A stretch of 5,050 nucleotides of DNA from contig JAOZTO010000017.1 in assembly GCA_029942265.1 (NCBI GenBank), positions 1 through 5,050 of the forward strand. Direction: 5' to 3'. A program made the position numbers and the translations under genes. The notes beneath the pieces were generated by a model. It was not told where the DNA came from and searched no databases. It was given only the letters and a program-made list of their open reading frames with translations. Position 1 is the stretch's first letter, and every line of letters begins with the position of its first letter. Source of the DNA: Desulfocapsa sp. (GTDB lineage Bacteria > Desulfobacterota > Desulfobulbia > Desulfobulbales > Desulfocapsaceae). Below are positions 1 through 5,050 of this stretch, piece by piece.

Positions 1-1334
1 AATGGTTTGAAAGGGTCTTCTGCCTGAATCATTTGTCGAATACGCTCTCGAATAGATTCTGCAGCAAGAGATTCTTCGCCCTGCCTTGGGATAGCAGTGG
101 AAAAAAAGTATTTCAGCTCATAAATCCCAATAGGCGTGTGGACGTATTTATTTGAGGTCACTCGGCTGATGGTGGATTCGTGCATCTCAATATCTTCAGC
201 CACGTCTTTTAGGATAAGCGGTTTCAACCGAGTTGGGCCATGCTCGAAAAAGTCCTTCTGGAATTTGAGAAGGCTTTCCATGACTTTGAAAATTGTACGC
301 TGGCGTTGATGGAGAGACTTGATAAACCATCCCGCGTCTTTGAGTTTTTCCTTGATATAAGCCTTTGACTGCTTCTCAATGGTTCCTGCTTCGGATTGCA
401 GTAATTCCTGTAGTTGTGAAGAGAGTTTCAGATTTGGAAGATCTTCTTCATTAAGATGAATTACAAATTCACCGTCTATTTTTCGAACATAAATGTCCGG
501 TACAATATAATTGGTAGCCTCAGTGCTGAATGGTAGACCGGGAAATGGAGTTAGCTCACTGGTGATAAAATGTATCGCCTTGACAACTTCGTTGCGCTTA
601 CGACCGGTACGTTGACCAATTGCTTTGTAATTCCTGGTTTGCATAAGCTGAAGATGATCTTTTACAATTTCAGCAGCAAGGGAATCGCCCATGTCCATTC
701 TTTCAAGTTGCAGGAAGAGTGATTCGCTTACATCTCGACCGGCAATACCAGGTGGGTCAAGATCCTGGATAAGTTCAAGGAGGTACTCTGCCGAGTCATG
801 ATCGCAATTAGTAGCTGACATGATCTCTTCCAAGGTACATTCCAAGAAGCCATAATGGTTGATATTTCCAGCAATAAAAAGGGCGGTGTCCCATTCGTCT
901 GCATCAAGTTCAGAGTGTGCGAGCTGCCATTGAAGGTAGGCGAGCATACCTGGTTTTTCAGAGATAAAGTCAAATTGGCTGGGTGCATCGGCTGGAGGTG
1001 TTTCGCGAGAGAAAGAAATGTTTGAATCAAAAGTGTTGGCATAGTCTTCCCAGTTAGTTTCAGGGATAGTGCCCTCAGCTTGTACCGGGTTGGTGTGATC
1101 CTGTTCCTGTTGTTCACCTTTTTGTTCAACGGTTGACGAGAGACTTTGCTGGTTTTCTTTTATGTTTTGTGTACTGATAGATTCTTCAAGACCCGGGTTT
1201 TGCTCGATTTCTGCATGGAGAGCATCGCCTAGTTCCATTCGATTCATCTGTAACAGCTTAATAGCAAGGCGCAACTGCGGCGTCATTATAAGTTTTTGTG
1301 AAAGCTTAAGCTGTTGTCGAAGTTCCAGAGCCAT
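1..1334 (-). CDS. rpoN: RNA polymerase sigma-54 factor (RpoN), 3' end cut off by the window
   Basis: This is the alternative sigma factor that directs RNA polymerase to -24/-12 promoters and needs an AAA+ activator to open DNA. The window holds 444 complete codons. Residues 1-50 form the glutamine- and leucine-rich activator-contact region (LELRQQLKLSQ, TPQLRLAIKLLQMN, EIEQNPGLE). Residues about 51-120 are a polar, acidic linker (region II), followed by the core-binding domain from about 125. Residues 372-391 match the first family signature, a helix-turn-helix beginning PLILKDVA and ending HESTISR, followed by NKY and ELKYFFS. The reading ends at AEDPFKP, about where E. coli RpoN reads AENPAKP, so roughly 40-50 residues including the RpoN box lie outside. 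The ATG at 1334-1332 is chosen because the family N-terminus begins there. Its ribosome site is weak (TGGA about 11 bases upstream). It follows lptB by 18 bases, so co-transcription and possibly translational coupling are likely. Confidence 0.97.
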   Translation of the reverse strand, partial: MALELRQQLKLSQKLIMTPQLRLAIKLLQMNRMELGDALHAEIEQNPGLEESISTQNIKENQQSLSSTVEQKGEQQEQDHTNPVQAEGTIPETNWEDYANTFDSNISFSRETPPADAPSQFDFISEKPGMLAYLQWQLAHSELDADEWDTALFIAGNINHYGFLECTLEEIMSATNCDHDSAEYLLELIQDLDPPGIAGRDVSESLFLQLERMDMGDSLAAEIVKDHLQLMQTRNYKAIGQRTGRKRNEVVKAIHFITSELTPFPGLPFSTEATNYIVPDIYVRKIDGEFVIHLNEEDLPNLKLSSQLQELLQSEAGTIEKQSKAYIKEKLKDAGWFIKSLHQRQRTIFKVMESLLKFQKDFFEHGPTRLKPLILKDVAEDIEMHESTISRVTSNKYVHTPIGIYELKYFFSTAIPRQGEESLAAESIRERIRQMIQAEDPFKP

Positions 1335-1338
1335 TAAT

Positions 1339-1353
1339 TCAGTAGTCCATCAT
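1339..1353 (-). other. Four-codon mini-ORF at the lptB-rpoN junction (MMDY-stop)
   Basis: On the minus strand the lptB stop TAA overlaps an ATG (TAATG). That ATG opens a frame of ATG ATG GAC TAC TGA, which ends four bases before the rpoN ATG. It sits in a different frame from rpoN. Seen directly in sequence, it could let ribosomes finishing lptB reinitiate and hand over to rpoN, whose own ribosome site is weak. It may equally be chance in an 18-base spacer, and no function is claimed for the peptide. Confidence 0.3.
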
Positions 1354-2075
1354 TACATGTGAAAATTTTCACCAAGATACATTTTACGTGCAACTTCGCT
1401 TTCGATGATATCATCCGCAACACCGCTGGTTAAGATCTGTCCTTCGTTCATAATATATGCAAAATCACATACTTGTAGCGTTTCTCGAACATTGTGGTCT
1501 GAGATAAGAACGCCAAGCCCCTTATCTTTTAAGCCGATAATGATTTTCTGAAGATCCGCCACAGCGAGAGGGTCAATACCAGCGAAGGGTTCGTCAAGAA
1601 GGATAAAGTCAGGCTTGGTCGCAAGTGCTCGCATGATCTCAACACGTCTACGCTCACCGCCTGAAAGGGCATGCCCTTTATTGTTTCTCAGATAGGTGAT
1701 TTTGAGTTCTTCCATCAAGTCATTGATACGATTTGTTATTTCATTTTTTGGCAAACCTAAGGGTTCGAGAATGATACGGACATTTTCCTCAACCGTGAGT
1801 TTTTTAAAAACAGATGGCTCCTGTGCGAGATATGAAATTCCCTTTTGGGCGCGTTTGTGAATTGGAAGTTTCGTGATCTCTTCACCGTTTAGTAAAACAC
1901 GACCGCCATCCGGTTTAATAAAGCCGGCAATAGAATAGAATGAGGTGGTTTTACCGGCACCGTTCGGACCTAACAATCCAACCACAACACCCGTGTTGAC
2001 TTGAATACTCACACCATCAACAACAGTTCGATTGCGGTAACGCTTGATAATTTTGTCTGTTTCCAATAAGGACAT
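1353..2075 (-). CDS. lptB: LPS export ABC transporter ATP-binding protein LptB
   Basis: This is the cytoplasmic ATPase that, as a dimer with LptF and LptG in the inner membrane, powers extraction of lipopolysaccharide and its passage through the Lpt bridge. At 240 residues it is of normal length. Visible ABC motifs are Walker A GPNGAGKT (36-43), the Q-loop in LAQEPSVF (Q85), the signature LSGGE (137-141), Walker B ending ILLDEP (158-163) with D-loop GID (166-168), and the H-loop ISDHNV (H194). The segment SDHNVRETL and the C-terminal YLGENF are typical of LptB and separate it from the related amino-acid ATPases LivG and LivF. The ATG lies 4 bases after the lptA stop, and its weak ribosome site (CGGA at about 2087-2084) lies inside the last lptA codons, which points to coupled translation. 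No membrane partner gene is present in the window. Confidence 0.97.
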   Translation of the reverse strand: MSLLETDKIIKRYRNRTVVDGVSIQVNTGVVVGLLGPNGAGKTTSFYSIAGFIKPDGGRVLLNGEEITKLPIHKRAQKGISYLAQEPSVFKKLTVEENVRIILEPLGLPKNEITNRINDLMEELKITYLRNNKGHALSGGERRRVEIMRALATKPDFILLDEPFAGIDPLAVADLQKIIIGLKDKGLGVLISDHNVRETLQVCDFAYIMNEGQILTSGVADDIIESEVARKMYLGENFHM

Positions 2076-2079
2076 AAGT

Positions 2080-2604
2080 TCATTCCGGGGTGAGAGTAGC
2101 TTTCACTCGACCTTGTTTTTTTCCTTTACCTTTTTTCCCACCAGTTGTTACAGAAGGACGATCAGCAATCACTTCTGAGCGATCTTCGTCAAGGTAGTAA
2201 ATAATGGTGTCACCAGTAACCAAGTTGGTGTCCTGCCATGCTTTAGCGTCACCACTCAGGATTACTTTACGCTCTTTTGCAAGATAGTTCATGATCTTTC
2301 CGGTGCCCAGCCAATCACCTTTGGTAATCTCAACATTTCCTATGCATTTAAGTCGTTTAACTTCCTGTTTTCCCCCTTTTTGGGCATCAGTGTAGTAAAC
2401 AGTCATTTCATCGGAACGGATACGAACCTCAGCCTGGGCTGCATCCACGTTTCCTTTGAAAAGAACACTGTTGTTTTTTTCCAACGAAGTCATGTGATCA
2501 GCTTCAATGGTGATAGGCGCACTTTTTGCAAAAAGGAAAGTGCTACTGAAAATAAGTGTAAAAGCTAGGGCGGTGAACAGTGCAACTAATTGTTTTGTTA
2601 TCAC
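2080..2604 (-). CDS. lptA: LPS transport periplasmic protein LptA (OstA-like N-terminal domain)
   Basis: LptA molecules stack into a beta-jellyroll bridge that carries lipopolysaccharide across the periplasm from LptC to LptD. The predicted protein has 174 residues, slightly shorter than E. coli LptA. Residues 1-26 look like a Sec signal peptide (basic ITK start, long hydrophobic stretch, likely cleavage after LFA). The OstA-type domain follows: ITIEADHM (31-38), FKGNVDAAQAEVRIRSDEM (49-67), IGNVEITKGDW (88-98), ILSGDAKAWQDTNLVTGD (115-132) and IIYYLDEDRSEV (134-145). The C-terminus from 156 is rich in lysine and glycine (GGKKGKGKKQGR) and is probably flexible. The start is a GTG at 2604-2602, supported by GGAGA five bases upstream and by the signal peptide beginning there. 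It is first in the minus-strand operon here. The usual upstream neighbour lptC is absent, and an arginine operon diverges instead. Confidence 0.93.
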   Translation of the reverse strand: MITKQLVALFTALAFTLIFSSTFLFAKSAPITIEADHMTSLEKNNSVLFKGNVDAAQAEVRIRSDEMTVYYTDAQKGGKQEVKRLKCIGNVEITKGDWLGTGKIMNYLAKERKVILSGDAKAWQDTNLVTGDTIIYYLDEDRSEVIADRPSVTTGGKKGKGKKQGRVKATLTPE

Positions 2605-2609
2605 AAAAA

Positions 2610-2614
2610 TCTCC
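2610..2614 (-). promoter_or_regulatory. Ribosome binding site of lptA, fixing a GTG start
   Basis: The minus strand reads GGAGA, then five T bases, then GTG. The spacing is suitable, and no ATG at this place could serve in frame with the signal peptide, so this site decides the GTG start of lptA. Confidence 0.75.
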
Positions 2615-2657
2615 GAAATTTCAAAATAGGAACAAGTTTAATGCAATTACTAAGCCT

Positions 2658-2686
2658 AATATATCCCTGCTGGTCAAAAAAGTAAA
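2658..2686 (-). promoter_or_regulatory. Candidate sigma-70-type promoter of the lptA-lptB-rpoN operon
   Basis: On the minus strand the -35-like hexamer TTTACT (2686-2681) is followed by a 17-base spacer and the -10-like hexamer TATATT (2663-2658). This matches 4 of 6 and 5 of 6 consensus bases with ideal spacing. Transcription would start near 2651, giving a leader of about 47 bases before the lptA GTG. It is a prediction from sequence only, and AT-rich spacers give chance matches. Confidence 0.45.
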
Positions 2687-2764
2687 GAAATCCCGGTTGT
2701 GCATGCTTAAAGAAACTGAATTTTATGTGAGAGTGAAAAAAAATGGAGAAGGTAGGGTACTGCT

Positions 2765-2792
2765 GAAGTTATAAGAAAGAATTCTTTACTTC
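2765..2792. promoter_or_regulatory. Palindrome overlapping the argB promoter, candidate operator
   Basis: A perfect 12-base palindrome, AAAGAATTCTTT, lies at 2776-2787. Outside it GAAGT (2765-2769) and ACTTC (2788-2792) form a second inverted pair, with six unpaired bases (TATAAG) on the left only. The right half covers the -35 hexamer proposed for argB (2785-2790), where a repressor would block transcription. It lies upstream of the predicted start, so it would act as DNA rather than as an RNA hairpin. An arginine regulator is the obvious guess from the neighbouring gene, but the sequence is not a clean match to the E. coli ARG box and the identity is not established. Confidence 0.35.
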
Positions 2793-2813
2793 GGTTAGTT
2801 GAATCAGTAGAAT
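2785..2813 (+). promoter_or_regulatory. Candidate sigma-70-type promoter of argB-argD
   Basis: TTTACT (2785-2790), a 17-base spacer and TAGAAT (2808-2813) make a -35/-10 pair with 4 of 6 and 5 of 6 consensus matches. The start would fall near 2820, giving a leader of about 57 bases before the argB ATG. Other AT-rich hexamers nearby, such as TAATAT at 2829-2834, lack a -35 at suitable distance. The prediction rests on sequence only. Confidence 0.42.
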
Positions 2814-2864
2814 GAGAGATTGATTTGCTAATATACACTTGTGTGGTTTTTATGTGTAATTAAA

Positions 2865-2870
2865 GAGGAG
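2865..2870 (+). promoter_or_regulatory. Ribosome binding site of argB
   Basis: GAGGAG lies six bases before the ATG at 2877. This strong site decides the start: the open frame extends upstream to an ATG at 2841, but that would add 12 residues unlike the family and has no ribosome site of its own. Confidence 0.85.
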
Positions 2871-2876
2871 TGTGGA

Positions 2877-3764
2877 ATGCAGGAAAGTATTGACAGAGCC
2901 AAAGGATTAATTGAATCTCTTCCATATATGCAGAAGTTCAGGCATAAAACTGTGGTTATCAAGTATGGCGGTCATGCCATGGTGGATGAGAATCTGAAAA
3001 AACAGTTTGCACTCGATATTATTTTGATGAAACATATCGGTATCAATCCTGTGATTGTGCATGGCGGCGGCCCGCAAATCAATCTGTTGCTGGATAGGTT
3101 GGAGATAAAGCCAAGCTACGTTCAGGGAATGCGTGTGACCGATGGAGAAACCATGAGTGTTGTGGAAATGGTTCTTGTCGGTAAAGTGAATAAAGAAATT
3201 GTTGGTAACATTAACCATTGTGGCGGCCGAGCGGTTGGGCTTTCCGGTCGTGATGGCGATCTCATTTGTGCGGAAAAAATGAAGGTGAGTAGGAAAAATG
3301 ATGCGGCCCTGAAAGACGCTCCTCCAGAGCTGATTGACCTTGGTCGGGTCGGACAAGTGACGGGAATTAATTCTGAAGTCCTTCATGCACTTGAAAAAAA
3401 TGATTTTATTCCGGTTATTGCTCCTGTTGGTGTCGGAGAAGATGGGCAGGCCTTTAATATTAACGCAGATCTTGTTGCTGGTGCAGTTGCCGCAGAGTTG
3501 AATGCTGCCAAGCTGATACTGCTCACTGATGTTGCTGGAGTTCAGAATGGTGAAGGGACACTATTAAAATCCCTTAAGAAAGAAATCCTTGAAGAGTATA
3601 TTGAAAACGAAACTATTGGCGGTGGCATGATTCCCAAGGTGAGATGCTGTGCCGATGCACTGAATGGTGGTGTTACAAAAACACATATAGTAGACGGCAG
3701 GGTCGAGCACGCCATCCTGCTGGAAATATTTACCCGGGACGGGATAGGAACGGAGATTGTTTAA
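2877..3764 (+). CDS. argB: Acetylglutamate kinase (ArgB), arginine-sensitive type
   Basis: ArgB phosphorylates N-acetyl-L-glutamate with ATP, the second step of arginine biosynthesis, in the cytoplasm. The protein has 295 residues. Amino-acid-kinase motifs are [10 protein letters not shown] (26-35, catalytic lysine K29), [10 protein letters not shown] (60-69, the glycine loop), [10 protein letters not shown] (121-130), [10 protein letters not shown] (193-202), [10 protein letters not shown] (213-222) and IGGGMIPKV (247-255, second catalytic lysine K254). It is longer than the 258-residue arginine-insensitive E. coli enzyme. It has an extra N-terminal segment of about 23 residues ([19 protein letters not shown]) and the C-terminal [17 protein letters not shown] (269-285). 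Both are features of the hexameric enzymes inhibited by arginine, so feedback control is inferred. The ATG at 2877 is supported by GAGGAG. Its stop overlaps the argD start. Confidence 0.97.
   Translation: MQESIDRAKGLIESLPYMQKFRHKTVVIKYGGHAMVDENLKKQFALDIILMKHIGINPVIVHGGGPQINLLLDRLEIKPSYVQGMRVTDGETMSVVEMVLVGKVNKEIVGNINHCGGRAVGLSGRDGDLICAEKMKVSRKNDAALKDAPPELIDLGRVGQVTGINSEVLHALEKNDFIPVIAPVGVGEDGQAFNINADLVAGAVAAELNAAKLILLTDVAGVQNGEGTLLKSLKKEILEEYIENETIGGGMIPKVRCCADALNGGVTKTHIVDGRVEHAILLEIFTRDGIGTEIV
3752..3755 (+). promoter_or_regulatory. Ribosome binding site of argD inside argB
   Basis: GGAG lies eight bases before the ATG at 3764, within the last argB codons. It supports the argD start at the TAATG junction rather than any start further upstream in the same open frame. 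Confidence 0.7.
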
Positions 3765-4969
3765 TGACTGAACAAAATACACTGTGGGCGAAAAGGAGTA
3801 AGGATGTGTTTATAGGAACATACGCACGATATCCAGCGGCTATGGTGAAAGGTGAGGGGTGTAAACTGATAGATGCTGATGGACGAGAATATCTCGATTG
3901 TCTTGCTGGAATTGCAGTTTGTGGGCTCGGGCATTGTCATCCTGCTGTAACCAAAGCAATATGCGAGCAGGCAAAGGAACTGGTGCATGTTTCCAATCTC
4001 TACTATACCCTGCCCCAGACTGAACTTGCTGAATTGCTCACAAAAAACTCTTTTGCTGATCAAATATTTCTTGCAAACAGCGGTGCAGAGGCCAATGAAG
4101 CAGCTATAAAACTTGCAAGAATTTGTGCAGGGCCTGAACGCTATGGCATCATATCGCTTGCTGGATCGTTTCATGGAAGAACTTTAGCCACAGTGGCTGC
4201 TACTGGCCAACCAAAATTGCATGAGGGCTTTGAACCTATGCCGGAAGGATTCTCCCATGCGCCATTTGGGAATCTGAATGTGCTAGAGGCCATGATTACC
4301 GATCAAACATGTGCGATTCTCTGTGAACCATTACAGGGAGAAGGTGGCGTTCGGCCTCTTGATATCGAATACCTGAAAGGGGTTGAAGCGTTATGTAAAA
4401 AACATAATCTACTACTTATTTTTGATGAGATTCAGACGGGGATTGGTCGAACTGGAACATTCTTTGCCTATGAGCAGTTAGGGGTTGTTCCTGATATTAT
4501 GACGGTTGCAAAAGCCCTTGGAAATGGCCTTCCCATTGGTGCCATGCTTACCACAAAGGAGATTGCAGCATCTTTTGTACCGGGTACTCACGGATCAACA
4601 TTTGGTGGAAATCCTGTTACTGCAGCTGCCGCCGTGGCGACGCTGAAAGTTATTTTGGAGGATGGTTTTCTTGCAGATGTAAAAGAAAAAGGTGATTATT
4701 TGCAGGCAGGACTTAAGGAACTTGCTGTACGTTTTCCAGATCTTGCAAGTGGTGCACGGGGAATGGGATTGATTCAGGGGCTTGTACTTACCGAAAAAGG
4801 GGTTGAACATGGAGCTGATCTGGTAAATAGCCTTTTTGATAAGGCGGTGCTTATTAATTTTGCAGGAAATGCAGTCCTTCGGTTCCTGCCGCCTCTCATC
4901 ATAACGAAAGCAGAAATTGATCAATTACTTGCTGCCTTGAAAGACGTGTTGGCAGAATGTGCGATCTGA
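3764..4969 (+). CDS. argD: Acetylornithine aminotransferase (ArgD), class III PLP enzyme
   Basis: ArgD transfers an amino group from glutamate to N-acetylglutamate semialdehyde, giving N-acetylornithine, the fourth step of arginine synthesis. Some members also act on N-succinyl-diaminopimelate semialdehyde in lysine synthesis. At 401 residues it has normal length and all expected class III landmarks: GIAVCGLGHCHP (49-60), NSGAEANEAAIKLAR (105-119, phosphate-binding), SFHGRT (135-140), CEPLQGEGG (187-195), IFDEIQTGIGRTG (219-231, with D221 contacting the cofactor pyridine), VAKALGNGLPIGA (248-260, with the Schiff-base lysine K250), THGSTFGGNP (275-284) and LRFLPPL (372-378). The frame is open upstream to 3644, but that part lies in argB out of frame. 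The ATG at 3764 has GGAG eight bases upstream and overlaps the argB stop by one base. Related ornithine or GABA aminotransferases are less likely given the argB neighbour. Confidence 0.96.
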   Translation: MTEQNTLWAKRSKDVFIGTYARYPAAMVKGEGCKLIDADGREYLDCLAGIAVCGLGHCHPAVTKAICEQAKELVHVSNLYYTLPQTELAELLTKNSFADQIFLANSGAEANEAAIKLARICAGPERYGIISLAGSFHGRTLATVAATGQPKLHEGFEPMPEGFSHAPFGNLNVLEAMITDQTCAILCEPLQGEGGVRPLDIEYLKGVEALCKKHNLLLIFDEIQTGIGRTGTFFAYEQLGVVPDIMTVAKALGNGLPIGAMLTTKEIAASFVPGTHGSTFGGNPVTAAAAVATLKVILEDGFLADVKEKGDYLQAGLKELAVRFPDLASGARGMGLIQGLVLTEKGVEHGADLVNSLFDKAVLINFAGNAVLRFLPPLIITKAEIDQLLAALKDVLAECAI

Positions 4970-5050
4970 GCGCTCTTCTTTCACGAAAATCTTTGCAAAG
5001 CAACCACATTTTGGGTAAATATAATCTTTTTCTTCTATTTAAAGCAATAA
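4970..5050. other. Non-coding tail after argD; no clear terminator or gene start
   Basis: These 81 AT-rich bases contain two short palindromes: GAGCGCTC (4968-4975, over the argD stop) and CTTTGCAAAG (4991-5000). Neither has a loop or a following T-run of the kind that makes an intrinsic terminator. There is no start codon with a ribosome site. Further arg genes such as argF often follow argD, but if so here the start is beyond the window. Confidence 0.55.

Larger units (their letters stand above)
2605..2876. other. Divergent intergenic region between lptA and argB
   Basis: This 272-base AT-rich spacer separates two divergently transcribed operons. It contains the two candidate promoters, the palindrome near the argB -35, ribosome sites for lptA and argB, and an A-tract around 2736-2743. 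No tRNA, sRNA with a clear terminator, gene remnant or riboswitch is recognisable. In particular there is no trace of an lptC reading frame on the minus strand. The only open frame running through part of it on the plus strand (2580-2774) overlaps the lptA start antisense and does not look like a protein. Confidence 0.7.

Noticed and set aside
728..1129. Minus-strand frame of 133 codons inside rpoN
   Set aside because: It lies in another frame of the clearly coding rpoN gene and has no recognisable domain.
2654..2667. GG-N10-GC on the minus strand upstream of lptA, a possible sigma-54 promoter that would give rpoN autoregulation
   Set aside because: Only the GG and GC doublets fit. The intervening bases do not resemble the conserved CACG or TT of -24/-12 promoters, and the stretch overlaps a better sigma-70-type -10.
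2580..2774. Plus-strand frame of 64 codons across the lptA start and the intergenic region
   Set aside because: It starts inside lptA antisense, lacks a ribosome site, shows no protein-like features and ends in spacer DNA.
2831..2850. ACACTTGTGT inverted repeat followed by GGTTTTT before argB, terminator-like
   Set aside because: The stem has only four base pairs with a two-base loop, too short to fold as a terminator or attenuator.
2841..2876. Upstream ATG extending argB by 12 residues
   Set aside because: It has no ribosome site, the added residues are unlike the family, and the ATG at 2877 has a strong GAGGAG at correct distance.
2907..3386. Minus-strand frame of 159 codons opposite argB
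   Set aside because: It is antisense to a well-conserved gene, with no ribosome site or family resemblance; a shadow frame.
3761..4174. Minus-strand frame of 137 codons opposite the start of argD
   Set aside because: Cysteine- and serine-rich shadow of argD with no recognisable protein features.

Overview
The window comes from a Gram-negative bacterium. It carries lptA and lptB, which serve lipopolysaccharide export, next to a sigma-54 gene. The moderately AT-rich composition, the style of the sigma-54 and acetylglutamate kinase proteins, and the argB-argD pairing suggest a deltaproteobacterium (Desulfobacterota, perhaps a Desulfobulbales-type sulfate reducer). That placement is an inference from familiarity, not from a search.

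Layout: two gene clusters diverge from a 272-base intergenic region (2605-2876). Leftward on the minus strand run lptA (2604-2080), lptB (2075-1353) and rpoN (1334 to beyond base 1, so its 3' end is missing). They are separated by 4 and 18 bases and look like one operon. Rightward on the plus strand run argB (2877-3764) and argD (3764-4969), which overlap by one base in a TAATG junction. The last 81 bases after argD hold no recognisable gene start and no convincing terminator.

Function: LptA is the periplasmic bridge protein and LptB the cytoplasmic ATPase of the LPS transport machine. RpoN (sigma-54) shares their transcript, an arrangement common in Proteobacteria. ArgB and ArgD catalyse steps 2 and 4 of arginine biosynthesis, N-acetylglutamate phosphorylation and N-acetylornithine formation. 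ArgB has the long N-terminal helix region and C-terminal segment associated with arginine-feedback-inhibited enzymes.

Regulation: each cluster has a plausible sigma-70-type promoter. Both read TTTACT, 17 bases, then TATATT (lptA side) or TAGAAT (argB side). A 12-base perfect palindrome with further outer symmetry overlaps the -35 of the argB promoter and could be an operator. The genes are all recognisable housekeeping genes, and I see no sign of a new defence system, mobile element, CRISPR array or RNA gene. The points worth a second look are the candidate operator, the absence of lptC upstream of lptA, and a tiny ORF at the lptB-rpoN junction.
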